From Streptomyces antibioticus (lineage in GTDB: Bacteria > Actinomycetota > Actinomycetes > Streptomycetales > Streptomycetaceae): DNA of 64,000 nucleotides. The notes beneath the pieces are model-generated. The model was not told where the DNA came from. It did no database searches and was given only the letters and a program-made list of their open reading frames with translations. The translations under genes and the position numbers were made by a program. This document shows, in pieces, positions 1 to 8,565 of the stretch. The stretch's first letter is position 1. Each line of letters begins with the position of its first letter. The stretch spans positions 744,001-808,000 of the forward strand of contig NZ_CM007717.1 of NCBI RefSeq assembly GCF_002019855.1, written 5' to 3'.

Positions 1-552
1 GTCTCCTCGCCGCCGGACTTCACCAGCGCCATGCTGATCGACAGTTCGGTGTCGCACGAGATCGACGCCGCGCGCTGGCTGCTCGGCCAGGAGCTGACCG
101 CGGTGAGCGTGCTACGGCCGCGCCCCTCCGGCGGCGCCCCGGCGGGCCTGCTCGACCCGCAGTTCGTGGTCTTCGAGAGCGAGGGCGGCGCGCTGGTCGA
201 CGTGGAGGTCTTCGTCAACTGCGGGTTCGGCTACCAGGTGCGCTGCGAGGCCGTCTGCGAGCGGGGCAGCGCGCGGATCGGCGACGAGCGCGGCCCGCTG
301 GTGACCACCGCGGGCACGGCCGGCTCGGAGGTGCCCCAGGACTATCTGGTCCGGTTCGCGGACGCCTACGACCGCGAGGTGCAGGCATGGGTCGACGCGA
401 CCCGGCGCGGCCGCGTCACGGGCCCGAGCGCCTACGACGGCTACGCGGCCTCCGCCGTCGCCGAGGCCGGCGTCACCGCCCTGGAGACCGGGCGGCGCGT
501 GAGCGTGGACCTCGCGCCGCGCCCGGATCCGTATCCGCCCGCCGGCCGCTGA
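1..552 (+). CDS. Gfo/Idh/MocA-family oxidoreductase, C-terminal part (5' end outside window)
   Basis: The reading frame is open from the first base, so the start and the N-terminal NAD(P)-binding Rossmann domain lie upstream of the window. The visible 183 residues fit the C-terminal alpha/beta domain of the Gfo/Idh/MocA family. They include an [14 protein letters not shown] segment, where the His is typical of inositol 2-dehydrogenase-like members, then a beta-sheet region ([28 protein letters not shown]) and a closing helix with [13 protein letters not shown]. Members oxidise or reduce sugars or inositols with NAD(P). The substrate cannot be told from this fragment. A strong hairpin follows 8 bases after the stop, and the next gene converges on it. 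Confidence 0.8.
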   Translation, partial: VSSPPDFTSAMLIDSSVSHEIDAARWLLGQELTAVSVLRPRPSGGAPAGLLDPQFVVFESEGGALVDVEVFVNCGFGYQVRCEAVCERGSARIGDERGPLVTTAGTAGSEVPQDYLVRFADAYDREVQAWVDATRRGRVTGPSAYDGYAASAVAEAGVTALETGRRVSVDLAPRPDPYPPAGR

Positions 553-559
553 GCCCGCC

Positions 560-586
560 GGGGCCGGCGCCGCACACGCCGGCCCC
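560..586. terminator. bidirectional hairpin between convergent genes
   Basis: A perfect 10-bp stem (GGGGCCGGCG / CGCCGGCCCC) has a 7-base loop. It sits between the stop of the oxidoreductase and the stop of the convergent SsgA-like gene. No U-tract is present, as is usual for Streptomyces intrinsic terminators. Confidence 0.7.
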
Positions 587-605
587 CACAGCCGGGCCCG
601 CCGTC

Positions 606-1019
606 TCAGACGTTGCCGAGGAGGGTCTGAAGTCCCTCGTCGACGGCGGCCGCGACGTCCTCATCGCCCGCCGCGACCACGGCGTAGCTGCGCAGCAGGA
701 AGCGGTCGAGGGCGGGGCTGTCGAACTGGAGCAGGGCCATGCCGAGCGGCGAGTGGAACTCCACGACGGTCCGCGACCGGCCGCACGGCCAGATGTGCAC
801 GTCCCCGCTGCCCGCCGGCCCGCGCAGCCCCTCCTCCAGCAGCGCGCGGGCGAAGGTCCAGGTGACCCGCTCCCCGGCGAGGGAGACCTCGGCGGGGAAG
901 TCGAGGGAGACGGCGAACGGTTCGGCCGACGCGTAGCGGAGCGTGGCCGAGACCGGCAGCTCCTGGTCCTCGCCGGTGATCAGGCGGGCGCGGACCGGCT
1001 GTTCGAGGGTGATGTCCAT
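606..1019 (-). CDS. SsgA-like protein (SALP), sporulation/cell division regulator
   Basis: This 137-residue protein has the size and layout of the SsgA family, which is restricted to morphologically complex actinomycetes. Recognisable elements are LRYASAEPFAVSLDFP near residue 27, TWTFARALLEEGLRGPAGSGDVHIWPC around 53-79, FHSPLGMALLQFDSPAL and a C-terminal helix. SALPs guide septum placement, FtsZ recruitment (through SsgB), peptidoglycan remodelling and spore maturation. Which paralogue (SsgA to SsgG) this is cannot be settled here. It is not the conserved SsgB sequence. The ATG is chosen because the family alignment begins there; no strong ribosome-binding site precedes it. A Crp-type box lies about 56 bases upstream. 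Confidence 0.85.
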   Translation of the reverse strand: MDITLEQPVRARLITGEDQELPVSATLRYASAEPFAVSLDFPAEVSLAGERVTWTFARALLEEGLRGPAGSGDVHIWPCGRSRTVVEFHSPLGMALLQFDSPALDRFLLRSYAVVAAGDEDVAAAVDEGLQTLLGNV

Positions 1020-1074
1020 GCATGTACGACCTCGAAGGGCCCGTTCGCATTACGCGGAACCGCCGACAAATTTT

Positions 1075-1088
1075 GTGACCTGCGTCAC
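1075..1088. promoter_or_regulatory. Crp-type binding site upstream of the ssgA-like gene
   Basis: GTGACCTGCGTCAC is an inverted repeat that fits exactly the Streptomyces coelicolor Crp consensus GTG-N6-GNCAC. It lies about 56 bases upstream of the SsgA-like start. Crp in Streptomyces acts in germination, development and antibiotic control. The match is seen directly; binding is inferred. Confidence 0.5.
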
Positions 1089-1237
1089 TTCGCACCCCGG
1101 ACCGAACACGCAGCCGTCGAACAGGCGGCGGACACCCCCTCCAGGCTCCCCACACGTCCCTCAAGTCACGTACGCCACCTACGACTTGCAGCCACGCGCG
1201 AGCGACGATCGACCGCTCCCCACCACCTCCGGGAGAC

Positions 1238-1253
1238 TCTGGCATATGCCAGA
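1238..1253. promoter_or_regulatory. 16-bp perfect palindrome
   Basis: TCTGGCATATGCCAGA is a perfect palindrome in the shared promoter region, 127 bases before the phosphatase start. It has operator symmetry. No cognate regulator was recognised. Confidence 0.35.
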
Positions 1254-1379
1254 AGCACCACCGAATCGTGTGTTGCCAAATCCCTTACACGGCGTCGCGC
1301 GCTGTGCAACAGTCGTAACGGCCCTTCCGTCCCCCTTACGTCCCCTTCCGCCGGACCGTTCCCGCATCGGAGTCGCGTC

Positions 1380-2780
1380 ATGTCGTCCCCCCGCTCCGCG
1401 GACCATCCCGCCGGCCGGCCGCCGGGACGCGGCCCGGTCGACGCGCTGATCACGCAGACGCGACGGCTCCGGGGCGACGTGGACGCCGTACGACGGGACG
1501 CGCCGAAGGACACCGCGGACCCGCAGGGACGCTGGCAGCGCGCGCTCTACGATCTGGCGCTGCGTCAGCTCAACGACCTCGACACACACTTGGCGCAGTT
1601 ACGGGACGGCCCCGCGCCGCCCGCCGCGGTGGCCGCCGTCGCACCGGCCGCCCACCGGCGCGGCTCCCTGCTCAGCCGGGTCGGCAGCGCCGAATGGAAC
1701 CTGCTGACGGACGACGCCGTGTGGTCCGCGGAGCTGTACCGCATCCTCGGCCGCGATCCGGCCGTGCCCCCGCTCACCCTGGACGAACTGCCGTCCCTGG
1801 TCCTCGACGAGGACCGGCCGAAGCTGACGGCCATGGTCACGGACTGTCTCGTGGACGCCCGGCCCATCGACGGCGAGTTCCGTGTCGTCCGGCCCGACGG
1901 CGAGGTGCGCACCCTGCACATGATGGGCGAACCGGTGCTCGACGCCGACGGCGCCACCGCCACCATGTGGGCGGTCCTGCGCGACGTGAGCGAACTGCGC
2001 GACCGCCGGCGGGAGGAGCGCGAGACCCGTGACTCGCTGCACCGCCACCACCGGCACACGCAGCACGAACACCGGCTCGCGGTCGAGTTGCAGGAGGCCG
2101 TGCTGCCCCCCTGGCGCGGCTCCCTGCGACTCCCGCGCCGGGGCACCCGCCGCCTGGACCTCGCCGCACGCTGTCTGCCCGCCTCGGCCACCTCCCTGCT
2201 CGGCGGCGACTGGTACGACGCGCTCGAACTCCCCGACGGCCAGACCCTGCTGAGCGTCGGCGACCTCACCGGGCACGGCCCGGCCGTCGCCTCCGGCATG
2301 GCGATGCTGCTCGGCGCCCTGCGCGGCATGGCGATGACCGGCACCGCCCCCGCCCAACTGATGTCCCTGCTCAACCAGTTGCTGGACAGCACCGTGCAAC
2401 CCGCCCTGGCCGGCGCCGTCTGCTGCCGCTACCGGCCCGACACCCGCACCCTGACCTGGGCGCAGGCCGGACACCCCGCCCCGCTGCTGTACCGCGACGG
2501 GACGGGGCGACGGCTGGACACCCCCGAGGGCGTACTCCTCGGCGCCACCTCGGGCGCCGTCTACGGACAGGCCGAAGTGACCCTCGAAGCGGGCGATGTG
2601 CTCCTGCTGCACACCGCCGGGCTGGGGGACGCGGACACACCGCAGCGGCTCCTCGGCCTCGCTCCCCTCCTGTGCGAGGCACGCACCGCGCAGGACGGCC
2701 TACGGGCGGTCATGACGGAGTTCGAGGCGGGCGAACGCGCGGACGACGCCTGTGTCCTCCTCGCCCGCGTCACCGGCTGA
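1380..2780 (+). CDS. PAS-domain PP2C (SpoIIE/RsbU-type) phosphatase
   Basis: This 466-residue cytoplasmic protein has a PAS fold at about residues 100-185 (RILGRDPAVPPLTLDELP, then GEFRVVRPDGEVRTLHMMGEPV), a short coiled linker rich in Arg/His, and a SpoIIE-type Ser/Thr phosphatase domain from about 245. Metal-binding motifs GGDWYDALELP and GDLTGHGPAVASGMAM are visible, with ADDACVLLARV at the end. Family members dephosphorylate anti-anti-sigma factors in partner-switching control of sigma factors. There is no HATPase domain, unlike the larger relative at 43.8 kb. The ATG at 1380 is preceded by CGGAG at 6-bp spacing. A TTA leucine codon (codon 74, 1599-1601) makes translation likely to depend on the bldA tRNA. 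Confidence 0.85.
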   Translation: MSSPRSADHPAGRPPGRGPVDALITQTRRLRGDVDAVRRDAPKDTADPQGRWQRALYDLALRQLNDLDTHLAQLRDGPAPPAAVAAVAPAAHRRGSLLSRVGSAEWNLLTDDAVWSAELYRILGRDPAVPPLTLDELPSLVLDEDRPKLTAMVTDCLVDARPIDGEFRVVRPDGEVRTLHMMGEPVLDADGATATMWAVLRDVSELRDRRREERETRDSLHRHHRHTQHEHRLAVELQEAVLPPWRGSLRLPRRGTRRLDLAARCLPASATSLLGGDWYDALELPDGQTLLSVGDLTGHGPAVASGMAMLLGALRGMAMTGTAPAQLMSLLNQLLDSTVQPALAGAVCCRYRPDTRTLTWAQAGHPAPLLYRDGTGRRLDTPEGVLLGATSGAVYGQAEVTLEAGDVLLLHTAGLGDADTPQRLLGLAPLLCEARTAQDGLRAVMTEFEAGERADDACVLLARVTG

Positions 2781-2835
2781 CGACCGGCCGGTCTCTCTCC
2801 CCGTCCCGCTCCCCGGTCCGGCTTCCCGGTCCCGG

Positions 2836-4341
2836 CTACGCCTGCACGGCCCCGCCGGCGCCCCGGCCTCCCCTCGGCTTCGGCAGCGCCTGCGCGATCT
2901 CCTCACGCAGCGCGCTGATCCTGGGGTAGCCCGCGTACTCGGCGGTCAGCCGGTACATCTCGCGCAGCCGGTCCCAGGTGCGGCGGGAGGAGTTGGAGCC
3001 CATCGACACCAGCGCCAACCGCGCGTACCGGTCCGCCTGTTCGGGATCGTCGGCGATGAAGCAGGCCGAGGCCATGGAGAGATGGTCGAAGATCTTCGAC
3101 CGCTCCCGCCCGTCCACGCGCAGCGCGAGCGCCTTCTCCGCGTAGTACTGGGCGTGCGTGGCCGCCTGCGGCTCGAACTCGGCCAGCGTGCGGTACGCCA
3201 GGGCCTGCATCCCGAACAGGTCCTCGTCCTTGAAGGTCTGCATCCAGGGCGGCGGTTCCAGATCGCCCTTCTCGGACACGAACAGGTCCTCCGCGCGGCC
3301 GAGGGTGCGGCGCATGGCCTGGCCCTTGCCCATGGACGCCTGCGCCCACGCCTCGATGGTGTGGAACATCGCCCGGGTCTTCGGCAGCACGTTGTCACCG
3401 GCGCCGGACTGGGCGAGCTTCATCAGGTCGAGCGCCTCGTCGGGCCGGCCGAGATGGACCATCTGACGGGCCGCCCGGGAGAGCGCCTCGCCGGCCCGCG
3501 GCCGGTCACCGCCCTCGCGGGCCGCGTGGGCGGCGATGACGAAGTACTTCTGGGCCGTGGGCTCCAGGCCGACGTCGTGCGACATCCAGCCCGCGAGGAC
3601 GGCGAGGTTGGCGGCGACGCCCCACAGGCGCCGCTGGAGATGGGTGGGGTGGTGGTAGGCGAGGATGCCGCCCACCTCGTTGAGCTGTCCCACGACGGCC
3701 TTGCGCTGCAGCCCGCCGCCGCGGGCCGCGTCCCAGGCCCGGAACACCTCGACCGAGCGCTCCAGCTCCTCGATCTCCTCCGTCCCGATGGGGGCGGCCT
3801 CGTAGCGGTCGAACCCGGCCGGGTCGGCGTGGTGCAGAAGGGGGTGGTCGATGACGGGAGCGTCGGCGGAGAGAGTGGGGTCGGTGTGGAGCCAGTCGTA
3901 CATGGCTGTGCTGAGTGCTGATCCCGCGGCGAGCGCGGCACCCGCGCCCACCAAGCCGCGTCGGTTGAGCATGAGGTCCATTCCCGTGAATTCGGTGAGG
4001 ACCGCGGCAGTCCGTTCGGGCGCCCACGGCAAGCCGTCGGGATGTTCCGCACTCCCGCCGCCGGGCCGTTTCCCTGTACGCCCGTGCCGGACCAGACCGA
4101 GGTCCTCGATGGTCACGACACGGCCGAGACGCTCGGTGAACAGAGCCGCCAGCACCCGCGGCACCGGATCGCGCGGGATCTCTCCCATGTCGATCCACCG
4201 CCGCACCCGCGAGGTGTCGGTCGAGAGCTGGGGGTGGCCCATGGCCGCCGCCTGCCGGTTGACCAGCCTCGCGAGTTCACCCTTGGACCAGCCGGCCAGG
4301 CCGAACAGGTCCGCAAGGCGGGTGTTGGGTTGTCCGCTCAC
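2836..4341 (-). CDS. NsdA-like negative regulator of development/antibiotic production
   Basis: The 501-residue protein begins with a helix-turn-helix-like region (residues about 8-70: ADLFGLAGWSKGELARLVN, then TDTSRVRRWIDMGEIPRDPV). It continues as a long, mostly helical TPR-like protein with a hydrophobic patch near residues 128-150. Start, length and these motifs match the Streptomyces NsdA group, whose founding member represses aerial mycelium formation and antibiotic production. The genomic setting differs from what I recall for nsdA (near the ammonium transporter genes), so this could be a paralogue. It is divergently transcribed from the kinase-fold gene at 4574. The 3' end converges on the PAS phosphatase with a 55-base gap. 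Confidence 0.65.
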   Translation of the reverse strand: MSGQPNTRLADLFGLAGWSKGELARLVNRQAAAMGHPQLSTDTSRVRRWIDMGEIPRDPVPRVLAALFTERLGRVVTIEDLGLVRHGRTGKRPGGGSAEHPDGLPWAPERTAAVLTEFTGMDLMLNRRGLVGAGAALAAGSALSTAMYDWLHTDPTLSADAPVIDHPLLHHADPAGFDRYEAAPIGTEEIEELERSVEVFRAWDAARGGGLQRKAVVGQLNEVGGILAYHHPTHLQRRLWGVAANLAVLAGWMSHDVGLEPTAQKYFVIAAHAAREGGDRPRAGEALSRAARQMVHLGRPDEALDLMKLAQSGAGDNVLPKTRAMFHTIEAWAQASMGKGQAMRRTLGRAEDLFVSEKGDLEPPPWMQTFKDEDLFGMQALAYRTLAEFEPQAATHAQYYAEKALALRVDGRERSKIFDHLSMASACFIADDPEQADRYARLALVSMGSNSSRRTWDRLREMYRLTAEYAGYPRISALREEIAQALPKPRGGRGAGGAVQA

Positions 4342-4573
4342 GTCAAGCCCCCAGGTTCTCGGCTGAGTTGACAGTAGCCCGGGGGAAGGTGCCGGGCGAC
4401 TATTCGCCAGGGTTCGCCAGGGCCCGCCAGATGGTGTGCCAGTGGGCGCCGGGTGTCAGGTAGGAACGCGCCACCCCGACCCGGTCGCCGAGGGACACTC
4501 CCCAGGGTGCACCCGGGACGACCGGTCGGGGCAGCGTTCTGACGTCAGGCACACGAAGGGATCTGTTTCGCCC

Positions 4574-5716
4574 ATGTACGCAGCATCGTCCTCCGTGTCC
4601 GCCCCGCCCCGGCCGCTGCACCCCCGCCCGGGTGGCGGTGGCGGCCCCTACCTCGCTCCCGCCCGGCCGGCGGCCCCCGCGCTCGGCGCGGCCGGTGTCC
4701 GCCGCCCCGCGGGGATCGGCGCGCAGCCGCTCAGCGGACGGCTCGACCTGTCCGGCCCGCAGGGCGCCCAACTGCGCACCGCGCTCGCCTCGGTGCACCG
4801 GATCTGTCCGGAGTTCGCGCCGGTCCAGGTCCTGCGGCGCAGCGGCCGCTCCGTCCTGCTGGTCGGCACCACCGGCCGCAGCACGGCCGTGGCGAAGTGC
4901 TTACTGGACCACTCGCCCGTGTGGTCGGAGCGGATCCGGCACGAAATAGCGGCGTACCGCACGTTCGTCCGGCAGCGCCCTCCGGTGCGCGCGCCGAGAC
5001 TGATCGCGGCGGACCCGGACAACTGCACCCTGGTCATCGAGCGGATGCCCGGCCGGGTGGCGGCACTCCAGCGGCATCCGGCCGAGGCCCCGGCCCGCGC
5101 GGACATCAGGGCGGCGCTCGGCGCGATCTGCCGGCTGAACGCCTGGCGGCCGCCGGCGGGCACCTTCGACGCCCCGCTCGACTACCCGTCCCGGATCTCC
5201 CGCTACCACGAGCTGGGCCTGCTCACCGACCGGGACATGGGCGACCTCCAGAAGCTGCTGCACGGCATCGCGACCTCCGCGGGCCGGCACGGCATGGGCC
5301 AGTTCTGCCACGGCGACGCCCTCCTGTCGAACATGCTGCTGTCCCCGGCCGGTCCAGTGCTGGTGGACTGGGAGCACGCGGGCTGGTACCTGCCGGGCTA
5401 CGACCTCGCCACGCTCTGGTCGGTGCTGGGCGACGCGCCGGTGGCGCGCCGTCAGATCGCCCAGATCGCCCAGACGGCCGGACCGGCGTCCCGGGACGCG
5501 TTCCTGGTCAACCTGATGCTGGTGCTGACCCGGGAGATCCGTACCTACGAGACGGCCGTGCAGCGTTCGATGCACGACGCGACCCCGACGGCGCCGGGAG
5601 CGGCCCAGCCCGGCGCCGCGCCGTCCGGCGAGGAACAGCGGCTGCTGCTGCGGCGGCTGCACGACGACTGCCAGCTCGCCCGGCGGGCCGTGCGGGCGGC
5701 GGTCGGCACTCGCTGA
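4574..5716 (+). CDS. aminoglycoside phosphotransferase/choline-kinase-fold protein
   Basis: The 380-residue protein has the kinase-like fold of the APH family. A catalytic loop [12 protein letters not shown] (Brenner motif HGD-N, about residues 250-262) is followed by [18 protein letters not shown], the metal-binding DWE motif. An N-terminal region (about 1-40) is rich in Pro and Gly. The family phosphorylates small hydroxylated substrates; the real substrate here is unknown, and resistance need not be the role. The ATG at 4574 is preferred over an in-frame upstream codon at 4436 because the sequence between lacks family similarity. The fifth base triplet at 4901-4903 is TTA (codon 110), so expression may need bldA. 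A strong terminator hairpin follows the stop. Confidence 0.75.
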   Translation: MYAASSSVSAPPRPLHPRPGGGGGPYLAPARPAAPALGAAGVRRPAGIGAQPLSGRLDLSGPQGAQLRTALASVHRICPEFAPVQVLRRSGRSVLLVGTTGRSTAVAKCLLDHSPVWSERIRHEIAAYRTFVRQRPPVRAPRLIAADPDNCTLVIERMPGRVAALQRHPAEAPARADIRAALGAICRLNAWRPPAGTFDAPLDYPSRISRYHELGLLTDRDMGDLQKLLHGIATSAGRHGMGQFCHGDALLSNMLLSPAGPVLVDWEHAGWYLPGYDLATLWSVLGDAPVARRQIAQIAQTAGPASRDAFLVNLMLVLTREIRTYETAVQRSMHDATPTAPGAAQPGAAPSGEEQRLLLRRLHDDCQLARRAVRAAVGTR

Positions 5717-5725
5717 GGGGACCGG

Positions 5726-5763
5726 GGTCCGCGGTGCGCCGGAACGGTGGCGCGCCGCGGACC
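5726..5763 (+). terminator. strong two-part hairpin after the kinase-fold gene
   Basis: An outer 9-bp stem GGTCCGCGG / CCGCGGACC encloses an inner GCGCC / GGCGC stem with an 8-base loop. It starts 9 bases after the stop codon. Confidence 0.75.
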
Positions 5764-5789
5764 TTCGTGTGTCCGGGGGCGGCGCTGTG

Positions 5790-5880
5790 TCCATGGCCGG
5801 GTCCGGGTCCGGGTCCGGGTCTGTGTGCATGGCCGTGTCCGGGTCCGGGTCTGTATCCGTGGCCGGGTCCGGCTCCATGT
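5790..5880 (+). repeat. GGGTCC low-complexity repeat with G-quadruplex motif
   Basis: Hexamer GGGTCC-type repeats are interleaved with CATGGCC or GTGGCC. At 5799-5819 four GGG runs are separated by exactly three bases (TCC), which meets the canonical G-quadruplex pattern on the plus strand. It lies in the leader region of the secreted amidase gene, about 190 bases before its start. Confidence 0.6.
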
Positions 5881-6007
5881 CGGGGCCATGTGTCCCGGCG
5901 GGGAAATCCGCCGTGGGTGGGCATGATTGACGGGTCGTCGGCAAGCCGGTGCGACAAGCGCCGCGTTCCGGCGCCGCACTCCCCCACCCCCGGCCCAGGA
6001 GACCGCC

Positions 6008-7975
6008 TTGCGCACACCCCCCACTCCTCGCAGAGCCGCAGGCGCCGTGGCGTCGGCGGCTCTGCTGCTGCCGCTGCTCGGCGCGGCACCCGCCACGGCC
6101 CGGCCCCCGGCCGGACCGCCCCCGCCCGCCGGGCCCCCGGCGCAGTCCCTCCAGCGGTCGTTCGCCGCCGCGGCCGCCGAGTACCACGTGCCGCCGGGCG
6201 TGCTGCTCGCCGTGTCCTATCTCCAGTCCCGCTGGGACGGGCACGCCGGCGCGCCGAGCGTGACCGGCGGCTACGGCCCGATGCATCTCACCGACGCCCG
6301 CACCGCCCTCGCCGAGGCCGCCCACCACACCGAGGGCACCGAAGACCCCCGCGGCGACACGGCCCGCGCCGCGCTGCACCCCGCGCCGCCCCGGACGCCC
6401 GCGCCCGCGAAGCTGCCGGCCCGGCTGACCACGCTCCCGAGGGCGGCCGAACTCACCGGCCTGAGCGAGAAGGAGCTGCGCTCGGACCCCGCGGCCAACG
6501 TCCGCGGCGGCGCCGCCCTGCTCGCCGCCGCCCAGCGGGACCTGGGCGAGCCGGCGAGCGCCGACCCGGCCGACTGGTACGGCGCGGTGGCCCGTTTCTC
6601 CGGCGCGGACGACACGGCGACGGCCGCCCGGTACGCCGACGACGTGTACGACGTCCTGCGCACCGGGCAGCGCCGCACCACGGACGCCGGCCAGGCGATG
6701 GCGCTGGCCGCGCGTCCCGCCGTACGGCCGGACACCGCCCAGCTCCGCCGGGCGGGGCTGCGCACGGCGTCCGCCGCGGACACCGAGTGCCCGGCGACCG
6801 TGGCCTGCGAGTGGATCCCGGCGCCCTACGAGGAGTTCGGCCAGGACGACTACGGCAACCACGACCTGGCCGACCGCCCGGCGTCCCAGGCCGTCGAGTA
6901 CATCGTCGTCCACGACACCGAGGGCGGCTGGGCCGGTGTCATCGAGTCCGTGCAGGATCCGACGTACGTCTCCTGGAACTACTCCCTGCGCTCCACCGAC
7001 GGGCACATCGCCCAGCACGTGAAGGCGAAGGACGTCGCCTGGCACTCGGGCAACTGGTACGTCAACTCCAAGTCGGTCGGCCTGGAGCACGAGGGCTTCC
7101 TCGCCCAGCCGGACTCCTGGTACACGGAGGCGATGTACCGCTCGTCGGCGCGGCTGGTGTCGTATCTGGCGGCCAGGTACGGGATCCCGCTGGACCGGCA
7201 GCACATCCTGGGCCACGACACGGTGCCCGGCCCGACCGCGGCGGCCGTCCCCGGCATGCACACCGACCCGGGCCCGTACTGGGACTGGCGGCACTACTTC
7301 GACCTGCTCGGCAAGCCGTTCGAGGCGGCGCCCGGCGGCGGCACCGGTGTGGTGACGATCCGCCCGGACTACGCCGCGAACCGCCCGCCCTACACGGGCT
7401 GCTCGGGCCAGGGCCAGCCGTGCCCGGCGCACGGTTCGAGCGCGGTACGGCTGTACTCCGACCACGACGAGTCGTCGGCCCTGATCAAGGACCCGGCGAT
7501 GGGCTCGGCCCCGACGACCGGGGTCAACGACCTCTCCTCGCGGGTCTCCACCGGCCAGCAGTTCGCGGTCGCGGACACCTGGGGCGACTGGACGGCGATC
7601 TGGTACCTCGGCCAGAAGGCATGGTTCCGCAACCCGTCCGGACAGCCGGCGGCGATGCCCTCGGACGGCACGCTGATCACCCCGAAGGCGGGGGTCAGCA
7701 GTATCCCGGTATACGGGCGGGCCTACCCGGAGGCGTCCGCCTACCCCTCCGGCGTCCCCGTCCAGCCGCTCTCCCCGCTGCCGTACACCCTGCCGCAGGG
7801 GCAGCGGTACGTGACCGGCGGCAAGGTGGCGGGCGAGTACTACTACTCCGTCACCTACGACACCGCCTCGCACCGGGTCGTGGTGGGCGAGGAGCAGTAC
7901 TACGAGATCCAGTACGGCCACCGGGTGGCGTTCGTCCGGGCGGCCGACGTCGAGCTCGTCCCGGCCGCGTCCTGA
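6008..7975 (+). CDS. secreted N-acetylmuramoyl-L-alanine amidase (Amidase_2/PGRP fold)
   Basis: TTG at 6008 is chosen as the start. It follows AGGAG with good spacing and puts a Sec signal peptide first: basic RTPPTPRR, hydrophobic AVASAALLLPLLG, cleavage near APATA. The 655-residue product then has a helical lysozyme-like region (about 40-215, with PPGVLLAVSYLQSRWDG and GGYGPMHLTD). The amidase domain spans about 290-425: EYIVVHDTEGG, WHSGNWYVNSKSVGLEHEG, HILGHDTVPGP, MHTDPGPYWDW. Candidate zinc ligands are His299 in VVHDT and the His of MHTDPG; the third family position reads as Asp instead of Cys. The C-terminal 180 residues look like SH3-type wall-binding repeats. It should cleave the amide between MurNAc and the stem peptide outside the cell. 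Confidence 0.85.
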   Translation: MRTPPTPRRAAGAVASAALLLPLLGAAPATARPPAGPPPPAGPPAQSLQRSFAAAAAEYHVPPGVLLAVSYLQSRWDGHAGAPSVTGGYGPMHLTDARTALAEAAHHTEGTEDPRGDTARAALHPAPPRTPAPAKLPARLTTLPRAAELTGLSEKELRSDPAANVRGGAALLAAAQRDLGEPASADPADWYGAVARFSGADDTATAARYADDVYDVLRTGQRRTTDAGQAMALAARPAVRPDTAQLRRAGLRTASAADTECPATVACEWIPAPYEEFGQDDYGNHDLADRPASQAVEYIVVHDTEGGWAGVIESVQDPTYVSWNYSLRSTDGHIAQHVKAKDVAWHSGNWYVNSKSVGLEHEGFLAQPDSWYTEAMYRSSARLVSYLAARYGIPLDRQHILGHDTVPGPTAAAVPGMHTDPGPYWDWRHYFDLLGKPFEAAPGGGTGVVTIRPDYAANRPPYTGCSGQGQPCPAHGSSAVRLYSDHDESSALIKDPAMGSAPTTGVNDLSSRVSTGQQFAVADTWGDWTAIWYLGQKAWFRNPSGQPAAMPSDGTLITPKAGVSSIPVYGRAYPEASAYPSGVPVQPLSPLPYTLPQGQRYVTGGKVAGEYYYSVTYDTASHRVVVGEEQYYEIQYGHRVAFVRAADVELVPAAS

Positions 7976-7985
7976 CGGAGGGGCC

Positions 7986-8483
7986 TCAGCCCTGCTGGAA
8001 CAGCTCCGCCGGGAGCGGCTTCAGCAGGGCGTACAGGTCGTCGGTGATGGGGCGGTCCCAGGCGGCGATCGTCACCAGGACGTTGTCGCTGCGGTCGAAC
8101 TGCACGCAGGAGATCCGGCTTTCGGAGAGCTTCAGCCGCCGCACGATGAGGAGGTTGTCGCCCTGCATGACGGGCATGTCCTCGACGCTGACGACGGTGA
8201 CCTCCTCGTCGTTCTCCAGCGCCAGGAGGAGCTGGGCCACCTCGAAGGGGACCTCGCCCTCGGCGACCTCGCGGGCCGGGGAGCCCTCGGGGAGATTGCC
8301 GATGATCATCGCGGGGCCGCGGCCGCCGAACAGGTCGTAGCGCAGGAAGACGCCCTGGCAGGTGCCGTCGGGGGCGGGCAGCAGCCCGGCGCCGAGATTG
8401 CCGGGCCAGTCGCCCGGGTCCATGGCCAGCACGTCGAAGTCGGGGCCGGCGGGGGTGGCGCTGCGGCGGCGGAGGAACGACAT
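7986..8483 (-). CDS. conserved hypothetical protein, 165 aa
   Basis: No family is recognised. The protein is acidic and mixed alpha/beta, without signal peptide or membrane helix. It has features such as MIIGNLPEGSPAREVAEG, LLLALENDEEVTVVSVEDMP and a C-terminal ALLKPLPAELFQQG. Codon use is that of a real Streptomyces gene. It converges on the amidase gene with only 10 bases between the stops. It is upstream of, and on the same strand as, nothing functional: the usp remnants begin about 80 bases behind its start. Confidence 0.6.
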   Translation of the reverse strand: MSFLRRRSATPAGPDFDVLAMDPGDWPGNLGAGLLPAPDGTCQGVFLRYDLFGGRGPAMIIGNLPEGSPAREVAEGEVPFEVAQLLLALENDEEVTVVSVEDMPVMQGDNLLIVRRLKLSESRISCVQFDRSDNVLVTIAAWDRPITDDLYALLKPLPAELFQQG

Positions 8484-8565
8484 GCGGCCATGGTACGTGC
8501 CCGGGGCCCATGGACGTCGTCCGGGCCGCCCGCCGTCGCCGGTGGTGGCGGGGGCCTTCCGGGGC

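Larger units (their letters stand above)
1020..1379. other. 360-bp intergenic region between divergent ssgA-like and PAS-phosphatase genes
   Basis: No convincing gene is present. The open frame that runs in from the left in the phosphatase frame has no coding character before the ATG at 1380. The region holds the Crp-type box at 1075-1088 and the 16-bp palindrome at 1238-1253, described separately. Base composition is clearly less GC-rich than the flanking genes, consistent with promoters for both directions. Confidence 0.6.

Noticed and set aside
387..1379. Upstream extension of the PAS-phosphatase frame
   Set aside because: It would run through the antisense of the ssgA-like gene and through the less GC-rich promoter region; a good ribosome-binding site stands at 1380.
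4401..4450. Closely spaced GCCAG repeats in the nsdA-like/kinase promoter region
   Set aside because: Irregular spacing and high background GC; not strong enough to call an operator.
4897..8340. Very long overlapping open frames on both strands across the kinase-fold and amidase genes
   Set aside because: Arg/Pro/Gly/Ala-rich low-complexity translations; the amidase and kinase frames carry all recognisable motifs.
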